Shown in pieces: positions 17,991-27,239 of a stretch of 64,000 bases of DNA. The first letter of the stretch is position 1. Each line of letters opens with the position of its first letter. The notes under the pieces are model-generated. The model was given only the letters and a program-made list of their open reading frames with translations, was not told the origin of the DNA and searched no databases. This DNA is from Succinivibrio dextrinosolvens (GTDB lineage Bacteria; Pseudomonadota; Gammaproteobacteria; Enterobacterales; Succinivibrionaceae), in the NCBI RefSeq assembly GCF_011065405.1, contig NZ_CP047056.1, positions 2,688,747 to 2,752,746 on the forward strand, read 5' to 3'. Both the position numbers and the translations under genes were made by a program.

Positions 17991-19775
17991 TTATCTTACA
18001 GAACCTAACTCAACCCACATTGGTGTAGATTCAATCAGCCCATTATGTCCTAAAGAGATATCTCCTGATAGACCGTGTAAAACGTCATTCTGATTAGCAG
18101 CAAGCTGGTTGATATTGAAAGCAAAGTTTACAGCATCATAGGATGCAGCAAAGATTCTCTGAACCTGAGAATTTGCCTTTGGCATAGACTTCATGAAGCT
18201 CTCTTTTAGTGAGCTGTCGGTAAGAACCCAAGGCATGTCACCAAGAATTGCTCCCTTTAATGCCAGCTCCTGAGAGGAGTTGTTAACACCCATGTAGCTC
18301 TTGTCGGTCAGATAAACAGCAACATTTGATGGAATAGCAGCCTTGATCTGGACTGCATCAATAACAGAAGCACTTACATAGGCTGAGTCAGCTGAACCAA
18401 ATGGGCATTTTGCGATTTCAGAGGTAACATTTGCTGGATTATTGTAATTACATACAACTGCATTGTTGTTAACTTTACCGAAGGTATTCATAAAGCTGTT
18501 AACTGAACGCTGTGATGCCTTATCTGTGCTTAGTCCGATTGCAATAGGGCTCTTGTAGCCATCTGCATAAATCTTTGAAGCTGCAATTGCACCCTCATAG
18601 TTAGGACCTAAATCAAAGTACCACTGATTTACAGGACGGTTGCCCTCTGGTGAATTCAAGGTGATTGATGGAATCTTAAGTCCGGCTGCATTCATAGCAT
18701 TAACTTCAGGCTTTAGAATTGGGCCTATAACCAGTTTGGTTCCGTTTGATGAAATGGTAGCAACAATCTGAGAAATGTTGGTCTTATTGGTATCGTAGAA
18801 TGTAACCTTAGCCTTTGATCCTCTGTCTTTTAATGCGGTAAGAATACCAAGCTTTGCAGGCTCTCCTACTGATGAAGCGAATCTTCCGGAAAGAGGCAGT
18901 AGTACGGCAATCTGATCTCCATCCTGAATATTGAATAAAGCCTGTGAATCTACGGCCACAGCTTTACCACCCCTAGGGGTAACATCACGAACATCCTGCT
19001 GGGCTACTGGCTCAATCTTCTCAGGAGCAGATAAAAGCAGCAGAGGATGGTTTGGATACTTCTTAGCAAAGGTATCCATCATCTGATCTTTTAACTGGGT
19101 ATTTGATGACTTATCAATGATTGCATACTCATAGAAACCTTTGTCGGTATCATTTTTAACATTGGTATATGCAGAGGATAAGGTCTGATCATCAAGCTGC
19201 TTTAACAAATCAACAGATCTCAAAAGAACCTTTCTCTTATCAGACTCACGGGTTACATATCTCTCTAAAGCAGATTCGCTCTTGAATGCTGTAATCTGAT
19301 ACTTAGGATCGTGGGTCTTGTTGTAAAGATTGGTGTTTACGTTGGTATTTAAAACCAGGAAGTATGAAATATCCTGTTTTGGCAGAGCCTTGTAGTTGAT
19401 GGCAGACAGTTTCTGCTCGGCCTCATCAAACTGATTCTTTTTTGAAAGCAGCATGGCATCTACCATGGCAGCCTCATCTTTCTGAACAGGGGTTGCAGCA
19501 CTTGCATACAGCTGACTTACACTTGCACCTGCCTGATCAAGTCTGTTCTCAACAATCTGTGATCTTGTATAAAGGATAAGAGCCTTGAAGCTTTCATCTG
19601 CAGATGCATCTTCAAATGCCTGTCTGTATTCCTGTGCTGTTAAATTTAGCGGACCAAATGCATTTACTGATTCGATTTTTTTTACAGAAGAACTTGTACA
19701 TGCGCTTAAAGTTAAAGTTGCTGCTGTAAGTAAAGTGCATAAATATACATTTAAAGCTGATCTTTTAGCTTTCAC
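17991..19775 (-). CDS. lpoA: outer-membrane lipoprotein activator of PBP1A
   Basis: Lipoprotein of 594 residues of the LppC/LpoA family, which reaches through the periplasm to activate the peptidoglycan synthase PBP1A. The signal peptide ends in the lipobox LSAC with Cys26. An N-terminal helical TPR-like half is followed from about residue 285 by a periplasmic-binding-protein-like half (IAVLLPLSGRFASSVGEPAKLGI, then FYDTNKTN, then PSITLNSPEGN). It is shorter than E. coli LpoA (678). In relatives it is divergent from rsmI; here a dipeptidase gene and an IS66 element lie between them. Confidence 0.9.
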   Translation of the reverse strand: MKAKRSALNVYLCTLLTAATLTLSACTSSSVKKIESVNAFGPLNLTAQEYRQAFEDASADESFKALILYTRSQIVENRLDQAGASVSQLYASAATPVQKDEAAMVDAMLLSKKNQFDEAEQKLSAINYKALPKQDISYFLVLNTNVNTNLYNKTHDPKYQITAFKSESALERYVTRESDKRKVLLRSVDLLKQLDDQTLSSAYTNVKNDTDKGFYEYAIIDKSSNTQLKDQMMDTFAKKYPNHPLLLLSAPEKIEPVAQQDVRDVTPRGGKAVAVDSQALFNIQDGDQIAVLLPLSGRFASSVGEPAKLGILTALKDRGSKAKVTFYDTNKTNISQIVATISSNGTKLVIGPILKPEVNAMNAAGLKIPSITLNSPEGNRPVNQWYFDLGPNYEGAIAASKIYADGYKSPIAIGLSTDKASQRSVNSFMNTFGKVNNNAVVCNYNNPANVTSEIAKCPFGSADSAYVSASVIDAVQIKAAIPSNVAVYLTDKSYMGVNNSSQELALKGAILGDMPWVLTDSSLKESFMKSMPKANSQVQRIFAASYDAVNFAFNINQLAANQNDVLHGLSGDISLGHNGLIESTPMWVELGSVR

Positions 19776-20073
19776 GATGACTTCCTACTTTATATATGGA
19801 TTCATGGTCACAACCCAAAGAACGTCATGAATCTGATACAACGTCCTTCCTGACCTATTGAGTCTTACAAAAAAGACTCGGTTTTGTAAGCCTTGCACTG
19901 GCCTCAATGTTCACTATTTTAACATACTGAACCTTACAGAAACTTAGATTTTAATTTTGTTTTTGTTTAAATCAGGATCAAAATTTTTCTAACAGGTTAA
20001 CTAATTTCATTCTATGCTAGATATACGGAGTTTCAAAAGTTAAGTATATTTGTCTGCAAGGATGGGTGAAGAT

Positions 20074-20835
20074 ATGTTCAAGCTAAGAGAGATTACCGGT
20101 TTAATTCTCTGTATTCTTGTTTCATGCTGTCTGGTATCAGGTTGTACCTCAACTCCTGCTTCTCAGCATAAGACCATGACCGATCAGGGCATGCTTTTCA
20201 GTGATGATTCCACTGATTTTGTGCTGTTAGCTGAAGCGGTACCTGACGCAATATTAGAGATCAGATACTACTCAACCTATAACTTTGTTGGAGACAGAAT
20301 TAAAGGCTATGAGCAGCCGGTTGCGCTTTTAACCAAAGAGGCAGCTGCTGCGCTAAAAAATGTAAGTGATGAGCTTAAGACCAAGGGATATCGCCTGAAG
20401 ATCTTCGATGCCTACCGTCCTCAGATGGCTGTATCTCACTTTATGGAGTGGGCTCTTGATCCGAATGATGTACGCATGAAGAAGTATTTTTATCCAAAGC
20501 TTGAGAAGAATACTCTGTTCCCTCAAGGCTATATTGCCGAGCATTCCGGACACAGCCGCGGCAGTACCGTTGATCTGACTCTTTTTGATATGAATCTTGA
20601 GAAAGAAGTGGATATGGGCGGAACCTTTGATTACTTTGGAGAGCTCAGTCATCCGGACTACACTAAGATTACCAAGCAGCAGTTCAATAACCGCATGATT
20701 TTAAAAGATGCTATGTTAAAACATGGTTTCAAGCCACTGGTTGAAGAGTGGTGGCACTTTACTCTAAAGGATGAGCCTTATCCAAACACATATTTCACTT
20801 TTCCTGTAAGTTCTGCCTCAATCAAGGTAAAATAG
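20074..20835 (+). CDS. D-alanyl-D-alanine dipeptidase (VanX/DdpX family), lipoprotein
   Basis: Zinc dipeptidase of 253 residues that should cleave D-Ala-D-Ala in the periplasm. From ATG 20074 it has a lipoprotein signal with lipobox VSGC (Cys24); upstream TTG/ATG starts at 20050 and 20062 would put acidic residues in the n-region and are less likely. Active-site motifs are intact: FDAYRP (arginine), SGHSRGSTVDLTL (zinc His and Asp) and EEWWHF (catalytic Glu, zinc His). No vanH/vanA genes are near, so it probably serves wall recycling or D-Ala use rather than vancomycin resistance. Confidence 0.88.
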   Translation: MFKLREITGLILCILVSCCLVSGCTSTPASQHKTMTDQGMLFSDDSTDFVLLAEAVPDAILEIRYYSTYNFVGDRIKGYEQPVALLTKEAAAALKNVSDELKTKGYRLKIFDAYRPQMAVSHFMEWALDPNDVRMKKYFYPKLEKNTLFPQGYIAEHSGHSRGSTVDLTLFDMNLEKEVDMGGTFDYFGELSHPDYTKITKQQFNNRMILKDAMLKHGFKPLVEEWWHFTLKDEPYPNTYFTFPVSSASIKVK

Positions 20836-20864
20836 CTAGCAGATTGGAAAAGATTTAATTTGCA

Positions 20865-20900
20865 GAAAGCTTCTGATCTAAAAAATCCGAAGCTTTTTCT
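20865..20900 (+). terminator. terminator of the dipeptidase gene, interrupted in its U-tract by an IS
   Basis: AAGCTTC pairs with GAAGCTT and runs into TTTTCT, where the IS66-family element begins. The last eight bases (20893-20900, CTTTTTCT) are the left target-site duplication. Confidence 0.7.
20893..20900. repeat. 8-bp target-site duplication, left copy
   Basis: CTTTTTCT, identical to 22818-22825 on the far side of the element. Eight base pairs is the usual duplication size for the IS66 family. Confidence 0.92.
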
Positions 20901-22817
20901 GTAACTGCTCAGACCCCCCCTTAAATTAAAACTTTCTCAGTTTCGCCTTTGAAAGCGAGAGCCAATGCTTCGAATGCATTTATGCCATGCTTCTTGGCGG
21001 TGCTGAGATAGGATGTAATCTTCAGGTAGGTCTGAGCTCCAGCCTTTGTACGAAAACATCCTGAAACCTTTGCTTTAGTCTTTACATTGCGTAAGTCTCT
21101 CTCCGCCTGATTGTTATCAAATGGAACCAGGAAATTATGTATAAACAGACACACCGAATCCTTAAGCTTAATCAGCCTGTCTATTAAGGCTCTTTCCTTG
21201 CCTTTCTTCTTTTTTCCTCGTTTTTTAGGCTCTATCTTATCCGGAGGTGGACATTCCATATTGGCATAAGCCATAATTTCGTCATACTCATGCTCAAGAG
21301 CTTTTATTAGATTCTCTCTTAACTCTGTTTTACCTTCTTCTATAGCCTGTTCTTTTGCGGTTTTCATGGTTATAAGAAGAGTCTTGAGTCTTTCCGCCCA
21401 CACATGTTTTGGATTATTCTCAATATTGGCTATAAGTTCTCTTAACAGATGAGCGCAGCAGACAGCATGGAGAATATCTTTGAATTTCCAGTAGGCGCCC
21501 CAGCAGTCATGGACTGCAGTTCCACCGAAATTCTGAATTACACCATTATCTTCTATGCCTTCCTGTCCTCGTTTCTTATTAACGGTAAGATAGGTGTATT
21601 TAGCATTGGATGAGTTATGTACCCACTGTGTAGAGCCTTCGACTCTGACACCGGTTTCATCGAAGTTAACAACAGAAGAGCCAATCAGCAGTTCTTTGAT
21701 TTTCTCTACTATCGGTGTTACCTTTTGTCCGCATTTTTCTACCATTGAACAGATAGTGCCCTCTGACAGAGTTACACTAAACATTCCATCAATGATAGTC
21801 TGAATTCTTTCAGTACTTACTGCACCAAAGGTGCTGAGAAGACCAGCCATTGCAGTAAAGGTATCTCCATACTGAACATAGGCTTTAACCTCTTCAGGGA
21901 ATTCTCCTTTAAGTTTGCTTTCGCCACATGGACAGGCAACTGCCTTTAAACTCTGATGCTCGATTACCTTTGTGGTTACAACTGCTTCAACAATAAATCT
22001 CTTTTCCCCGCACTCAAATACATTTCCGTTTGCAACGCATGAGGCAAAATGTGGACAGGTCATACATTTATTGGGATGATGTTTCTTTACCTCATCAGGC
22101 TTATGTGGTACCTCCATGTTCGCTCCACTGTGTCCTTTCTGCCCGCCTGGCTTTCTGCCTGTTGGTTTTCTCAGACTTCTTGCCTTATTTGGCTTCTTAT
22201 AACCATCACTTGATGGTGGTTTTGAACTGTTATGGGAATCCATATTTAACTGTCTGCGCAGGTCTTTTATGGTTTCCTGCAGATCGATGATGGTATTAGT
22301 CAAGCGCTCATTCTGCACCATAATACCTGTACTTGTTTCAAGCATAATGCTGAAAAGGAATGAAAGAGAATCAACGAGTACAGCAGTGTCACCTGAAGCT
22401 TTACTTTTAAGCTCCTTTGTTATCTGCTCAACCTGCTTTTTCAGTTCCTTTAAATCCACAGCAAATCCCTGATTGTTACTATTACTGATGTAATTATAAC
22501 ATCCTGAATTTCAGCACTTTTCGTCATAGAAATCAGAGGTACACCATGTGCTTCAAAACGATCGAGAAGGATCTGATCAGATCGCTACAGATCGATTGGC
22601 AGTCAAAATGACAAAACAAAGCACTTCAAAACAACATCGCTGTATTCGCGTTATATGAGCAATATGGGCTATTCCTGGTAAATGCAAAGAAAAAAGCATT
22701 TTGATTAGGAATGTGAGACAATTCACAATGTAAATTCTAAAAGAACAATCTGACTGTAAAAGTCAGTCAAAATACTCAAAACAATTTTTGGCTTATGCTA
22801 CCGTTCTGAGTAGTTAC
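20901..22817 (-). mobile_element. complete IS66-family insertion sequence (single-transposase, ISBst12-like type)
   Basis: A 1,917-bp element. Its ends are imperfect inverted repeats that both begin GTAACT(G/A)CTCAGA: + strand from 20901, minus strand from 22817. IS66 ends typically begin GTAA. It is flanked by the identical octamer CTTTTTCT on both sides. Only the tnpC-type transposase is present, with no tnpA/tnpB accessory genes, as in the ISBst12 subgroup. The 358 bases between the transposase start and the right end hold no convincing gene. Intact ends and duplication suggest a fairly recent insertion. Confidence 0.92.
20921..22459 (-). CDS. tnpC: IS66-family transposase
   Basis: Transposase of 512 residues with a GTG start. 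Domains in order: an N-terminal coiled coil (~1-90), a HNSSKPPSSDGYKKP motif and basic linker (~95-130), a zinc-finger region with paired cysteines (CMTCPHFASC, later ACPCG) at ~133-185, then the DDE core with DETGV, the HDCWGAYW aspartate and NNQAERDLR glutamate, and a short C-terminal tail. All three acidic residues and the full length are retained, so it is probably active. Confidence 0.95.
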   Translation of the reverse strand: MDLKELKKQVEQITKELKSKASGDTAVLVDSLSFLFSIMLETSTGIMVQNERLTNTIIDLQETIKDLRRQLNMDSHNSSKPPSSDGYKKPNKARSLRKPTGRKPGGQKGHSGANMEVPHKPDEVKKHHPNKCMTCPHFASCVANGNVFECGEKRFIVEAVVTTKVIEHQSLKAVACPCGESKLKGEFPEEVKAYVQYGDTFTAMAGLLSTFGAVSTERIQTIIDGMFSVTLSEGTICSMVEKCGQKVTPIVEKIKELLIGSSVVNFDETGVRVEGSTQWVHNSSNAKYTYLTVNKKRGQEGIEDNGVIQNFGGTAVHDCWGAYWKFKDILHAVCCAHLLRELIANIENNPKHVWAERLKTLLITMKTAKEQAIEEGKTELRENLIKALEHEYDEIMAYANMECPPPDKIEPKKRGKKKKGKERALIDRLIKLKDSVCLFIHNFLVPFDNNQAERDLRNVKTKAKVSGCFRTKAGAQTYLKITSYLSTAKKHGINAFEALALAFKGETEKVLI

Positions 22818-22825
22818 CTTTTTCT
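22818..22825. repeat. 8-bp target-site duplication, right copy
   Basis: CTTTTTCT, identical to 20893-20900. It ends 14 bases before the rsmI ATG, so the insertion sits directly against the rsmI translation start region. Confidence 0.92.
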
Positions 22826-22839
22826 TTTGGAAAATAAAG

Positions 22840-23682
22840 ATGGAAAGTGCTTTATATATTGTTCCTACTCCCATAGGAAATCTTGATGATATCACTTTAA
22901 GAGCAATCGAAGTTCTAAAGAGTGCAACCCTAATTGCAGCTGAAGACACAAGACATTCAAAGATTCTTCTTGATAAGCTGGGAATCAGCGGCAAAAAAAT
23001 GATCAGCTGTCATGATCATAATGAAGGAGAGAGGGCAGACCTTATTATTGAAGAGGTAAGAGCAGGAGGCGTTGTTGCTTTAATCTCCGATGCGGGATCT
23101 CCTCTTATCAATGATCCTGGTTACAGAGTAGTGACTATCTGTGCAGAGCAGGGGGTAAAGGTTGTTCCTCTGCCTGGTCCTTGTGCTTTGATTACCGCTC
23201 TTGAGGCATCAGCACTTCCTACTGATAAGTTCATGTTCTGCGGTTTCTTCCCTGTAAAGGAAAAGGAACTAACTGCTGTATTAGAGTCTCTTAAGAGTGC
23301 GGATTATACAGCTGTGTTCTATGAGGCTCCAAGACGTATTGTTGATACCATGGAGCTTATGGCTAAGATACTGCCTGAACACGATGTGACTTTATGTCGT
23401 GAGATGACCAAGACCTTTGAGTCATTCTACAGACTTAAGGCTAAGGATGCTCCTGAATTTTTAAAGGCAGATCCCGACAGAACCAAGGGAGAGTTTGTTG
23501 TTGCTATCGGAGCTGTAAAACAGGAAGCTTCTGAGGTTGACCCTAAGATTACAGCAGCTTTAGAAGAGCTTATAAAGACCTCTCCGGTAAAAACTGTAGC
23601 TAATGTTCTAGCTTCAATAACAGGGCTAAAAAAGAATGACTTGTACAATCTAGCACTAGAACTTAAAGACAAGTCCCATTAA
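22840..23682 (+). CDS. rsmI: 16S rRNA 2'-O-methyltransferase (C1402)
   Basis: SAM-dependent methyltransferase of 280 residues. It starts with the YIVPTPIGNLDDITLRA motif and has AAEDTRHSKILL, the DAGSPLINDPGYR loop and LPGPCALITALEAS, all typical of RsmI. Together with RsmH (at 35030) it dimethylates C1402 in the ribosomal P site. The IS66 right end lies 22 bases before its start, so any native upstream promoter has been moved away and expression now may depend on the IS or on readthrough. Confidence 0.95.
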   Translation: MESALYIVPTPIGNLDDITLRAIEVLKSATLIAAEDTRHSKILLDKLGISGKKMISCHDHNEGERADLIIEEVRAGGVVALISDAGSPLINDPGYRVVTICAEQGVKVVPLPGPCALITALEASALPTDKFMFCGFFPVKEKELTAVLESLKSADYTAVFYEAPRRIVDTMELMAKILPEHDVTLCREMTKTFESFYRLKAKDAPEFLKADPDRTKGEFVVAIGAVKQEASEVDPKITAALEELIKTSPVKTVANVLASITGLKKNDLYNLALELKDKSH

Positions 23683-23700
23683 AAGATATATAATATATCT

Positions 23701-24074
23701 TGAGTCGACCAGACAATCGCTGCCACGCACGCGTGTTTAAGATCTTTATTCATACGGTCGTGGGGGAGGAAAGTCCGAGCTCCGAAGGACGAAGTGCCAG
23801 GTAACGCCTGGAGGGCGTGAGCCCATGACTAGTGCAACAGAGAACAGACCGCCATTTTTAATGGTAAGGGTGAAACGGCGAGGTAAGAGCTCACCGCTTT
23901 CATAGCAATATGAAAGGCATGGTAAACTCCACTTGGAGCAAGATCAAATAGGCTCTCTATAATTTGGTCCGGATTGAGAGCGGGTTGATTGCTTGAGCTA
24001 GAGAGCGATTTCTAGCCTAGAGGAATGATTGTCGCTGCTTTGCAGAACAGAACTCGGCTTACAGGTCGACTCAC
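23701..24074 (+). ncRNA. rnpB: RNase P RNA, bacterial type A
   Basis: The catalytic RNA of RNase P, which trims tRNA 5' ends. The ends pair (GAGTCGACC near 23702 with GGTCGACTC near 24064). Universally conserved segments are present in order: GGGGAGGAAAGTCCGAGCTCC, GTGCCAGGTAACGCCTGG, TAGTGCAACAGAGA, GGTAAACTCCACTTGGAGCA, AAATAGG and TAGAGGAATGATTGTC. Length (~374) fits type A. It follows rsmI closely. Confidence 0.95.
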
Positions 24075-24165
24075 ACATCCTAATCCTGTAATCCTCATTT
24101 TTCTTAATTTGTACCGAACTCATCTTCTGTAATTCGTACTGTGTACTAACTACTGTGACAATTAA

Positions 24166-24198
24166 AAAAAAGACTGTCATTGTTGAGACAGTCTTTTG
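24166..24198. terminator. bidirectional terminator between rnpB and the HIT gene
   Basis: AAAAGACTGTC pairs with GACAGTCTTTT; T-runs exist on both strands, so it can end rnpB (+) and the HIT-family gene (-). Confidence 0.85.
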
Positions 24199-24238
24199 CG
24201 GTTTAACGTTTCCTGAATAAGGAAAATAATCCTTTCTT

Positions 24239-24670
24239 CTATTTCTTTAATTCTTTTTTGAAGATCTCAATGATTTCCTGATATTCATTGTCCTTTAGAT
24301 ATTTTGGATTTGCATCAGAGAATGGTCCGTTCCAGTTTGGACCGTCAATATATTTAGGTACGACGTGAATGTGCAGGTGTTTTACGGTATCAGCGTATGA
24401 ACCGTAGTTGATCTTGTCTGGATTGAAACCACGATGAATAGCGTTTGCTACAGCCATAAGTTCTTTGTTGAAATCATTAAGTTCCTTTTCACTTAAGTCT
24501 GTAAGATCGGTTGCATGGCCGTCATAGGCTAAGATGCAGCGACCACGATTTTTCTGATCACGGAAAAGGTAAAGCTTTGAGTGCTCGAAATCGCAGATCT
24601 TAATCATCAGAGAGTCTCTATGTTCACATACCTCATCGCAGTACATGCATCCCTGTTTCTTTTCTATCAT
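24239..24670 (-). CDS. HIT-family hydrolase/transferase
   Basis: A 143-residue histidine-triad protein acting on nucleotide conjugates. The catalytic triad is in KHLHIHVVPKY near residues 111-121, and an N-terminal CMYCDEVCEH looks like a zinc site. The C-terminal segment is longer than in the HinT subgroup. The exact substrate (for example dinucleoside polyphosphates or AMP conjugates) is not readable. The 590-base gap on its upstream side (24671-25260) is AT-rich with no gene or structure I can support. Confidence 0.85.
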   Translation of the reverse strand: MIEKKQGCMYCDEVCEHRDSLMIKICDFEHSKLYLFRDQKNRGRCILAYDGHATDLTDLSEKELNDFNKELMAVANAIHRGFNPDKINYGSYADTVKHLHIHVVPKYIDGPNWNGPFSDANPKYLKDNEYQEIIEIFKKELKK

Positions 24671-25260
24671 GATATTTTTCCTATAGTTGTTTGAATTTAA
24701 CGTGTGTTATTTTCATGAGAATGTAACTGGAAAAAGGTGAAACTGTTCCAATCTTTTTGATTTCACCTGTCTTCGCTGAAATTACAACGCTAAAGATTTT
24801 CCTACTTTTCTATTGGTTTCTGAAAGTATTTTTTTTATGAAATTTTTTAATTTAACCTTAGGATCACAGAAAACGTTAACGGCCATATACAGAGAACATC
24901 TGTGCTTATAAATGAGTGTTCCAGAAAATAATCTAAAGATGAAACTGTATTTATCTGATCTGACTGTACTTTTGCTGCATTTTCTGAGTCATTTTTCTCT
25001 TTTTTTCATGTTTTGATTTTGTATTCCCTTAAAGTCTTTCTGATGTCACTGAAATGTTTCTTTTTTACTGTTGAAAAAATGTTTTCTCATTATGTTTGTG
25101 GCTGAAACTGTATTATTTTGGAGCATGTCTTAATAGACCCAAAGTCCCTAGTTTTAAGCGTTAATCAGTAAGAAAATCCTCTAATTTTTTCTGTAGTGCT
25201 TTCATTGTCCTGTATTAACTTGTAAGCTTAATAAAATCATTCAGAATAAAGGTTAAGTGT

Positions 25261-27189
25261 ATGGCTAGTGTTTTGATGCAGGAATCATCTGCACAGGATA
25301 ATCAGGTAAAGGAACATTCTTCTAGATATGTAAACTACGAAGGAATAACTTCCAAAGCAGTAGTCGTTCTTCTGATTATCTGGACTGTTTTTCAGGTTTA
25401 TTTCACGACTTTTGGGGCTATCAGCGCCATAAATCTCAGAGCCTTCCACTGCCTGTTTCTGCTGCTGTTTACCTTTCTTCTTTTTCCTGTTACCAGAAAA
25501 TCCCTAAAACAAAGACGATATCCTTCACTTCTGAATCTTTTGCTGATTGCCTTAAGCATATTCTGTATTCTCTATCTTGTAATCTATTTTCCAAGAGTGG
25601 CTCGTAGTGGTGGCCGACTTAATACAACTGATCTATATGTTGCCGGTATCGGTATTCTACTGGTCTTTGAGGCTTCAAGACGAGCCTGTGGAAATCTGGG
25701 AATTCTTGCCGCCATTTTTCTTGCCTATAACTGGTTTGGAGCCTATATCCCGGGAGCTTTGGGTCATAACGGTCTTACTTTAAAAAGAATTCTCTCAACT
25801 CAGTTCTGGGGAACACAGGGCATATTCGGTATAGGTATAGGTGTAAGTGCCACTTATATTTTCCTTTTTGTACTCTTTGGCTCATTCCTGAAATACAGTG
25901 GCTTTTCAAAGTTTATCAATGATTTTTCTCTGGCACTGGTAGGTCAGACTCCTGGCGGTCCTGCCAAGGTTGCGGTTATGGCATCTGCCGCCATGGGAAT
26001 GATTAACGGTTCAGCCATTGCCAATGTTGCAACTACAGGAACTATTACTATCCCTCTGATGAAACAGACTGGCTATTCTAAAAACTTTGCCGGAGCTGTG
26101 GAGGCAGTTGCCTCAACCGGCGGTCAGTTCTGTCCTCCTATTATGGGAGCAGTTGGTTTTGTTATGGCTGAATTTCTGAACATAAGCTATGTCTCAGTCA
26201 TGATTGCAGCGGTTATTCCTGCATTCCTCTATTATCTTGGATTACTCTTTGCTGTCCATTTTGAAGCCAAAAAGAGAGGGCTTTCTGGATTTTCTAAAGA
26301 GAATATTCCTGATGCCATTAAAGTTATAAAAGAACAGGGACATCTGTCTCTACCGTTATTTCTTCTTATTACTCTGATGTGTTGCGGATATACACCGCTT
26401 TATTCTGCTGTGATCTCCATTGTGGCCACCGTTCTTTCAAGCTATCTGCGTGCGGATACCAGAATGAGTATTGATAAGATTATCCTTGCAGTTACGGAAG
26501 GAGCCAGAGGTGCTATCTCAGTTGGTGTATGCTGTGTAATCATCGGTATTATCATTGGTACTGTAACCCTGACAAGTCTTGGTCTTAACATGGGATACGT
26601 GATCCTGTCTGTTGTGGACAACAGTAATATTCTGCTTACAGGCTTTCTAACCATGCTGATGTCTGTGGTTCTGGGAATGGGAGTCCCGGGAGTTGCTGCA
26701 TATGTAATTGTTCAGGCTGTAGCAGTTCCTGTTCTGATTAAGGTTGGTATTGTTCCTATCTGTGCTCATATGTTCTGTCTTGTATATGCCTGTTTATCGA
26801 ACATTACTCCTCCTGTAGCTATGAGCTGTTATGTTGCAGCTGGTATTTCAGGTGGCAATCAGCTTAAGACAGGTTTACTTGCGGTAAGATTGGGACTTGT
26901 CGGATTTTTAATTCCATTCTTCTTTTTAACCAATCCGGAGCTTCTGATTGGTGTTGTCCCAGATGTGAAGATTTATGAGTATCTGTGGATTGCATTTACA
27001 GCATCAGCTGGAACTATAGCTCTTGCAGGTGGACTTCAGAATTTTCTTTTAACGGAATGTAATCTTGTTGAAAGAATTCTTCTGATTCTGGTCTTTCCGA
27101 TGATGTTATATCCCGGAATTACAACCGATATTATCGGAATGGTTTTATTGTCTGCAGTTATTGTTCTTCAGAAAGTTACCCGCCAATAA
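25261..27189 (+). CDS. TRAP transporter fused permease (4TM/12TM, TAXI type)
   Basis: Inner-membrane protein of 642 residues in which the small (DctQ) and large (DctM) TRAP subunits are fused; about 16 hydrophobic helices. Conserved stretches include TPGGPAKVAVMASAAMGMING, AVASTGGQFCPPIMGA and VLGMGVPGVAAYVIVQ. Fusions of this kind normally work with a TAXI-family binding protein. Such a protein is encoded at 33260, about 6 kb away, rather than adjacent. The substrate is unknown; glutamate-like acids are a reasonable guess given the racemase next to the binding protein. Confidence 0.92.
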   Translation: MASVLMQESSAQDNQVKEHSSRYVNYEGITSKAVVVLLIIWTVFQVYFTTFGAISAINLRAFHCLFLLLFTFLLFPVTRKSLKQRRYPSLLNLLLIALSIFCILYLVIYFPRVARSGGRLNTTDLYVAGIGILLVFEASRRACGNLGILAAIFLAYNWFGAYIPGALGHNGLTLKRILSTQFWGTQGIFGIGIGVSATYIFLFVLFGSFLKYSGFSKFINDFSLALVGQTPGGPAKVAVMASAAMGMINGSAIANVATTGTITIPLMKQTGYSKNFAGAVEAVASTGGQFCPPIMGAVGFVMAEFLNISYVSVMIAAVIPAFLYYLGLLFAVHFEAKKRGLSGFSKENIPDAIKVIKEQGHLSLPLFLLITLMCCGYTPLYSAVISIVATVLSSYLRADTRMSIDKIILAVTEGARGAISVGVCCVIIGIIIGTVTLTSLGLNMGYVILSVVDNSNILLTGFLTMLMSVVLGMGVPGVAAYVIVQAVAVPVLIKVGIVPICAHMFCLVYACLSNITPPVAMSCYVAAGISGGNQLKTGLLAVRLGLVGFLIPFFFLTNPELLIGVVPDVKIYEYLWIAFTASAGTIALAGGLQNFLLTECNLVERILLILVFPMMLYPGITTDIIGMVLLSAVIVLQKVTRQ

Positions 27190-27239
27190 AAATACAGGGA
27201 AACACAATGTTTTCCTGTAAATAAACACAAGGTTATTTT

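Noticed and set aside
22536-22620. Short frame inside the IS66 right flank that might be a tnpB/tnpA remnant
   Set aside because: Only about 21 codons, with no resemblance to IS66 accessory proteins; single-transposase IS66 subgroups lack these genes anyway.
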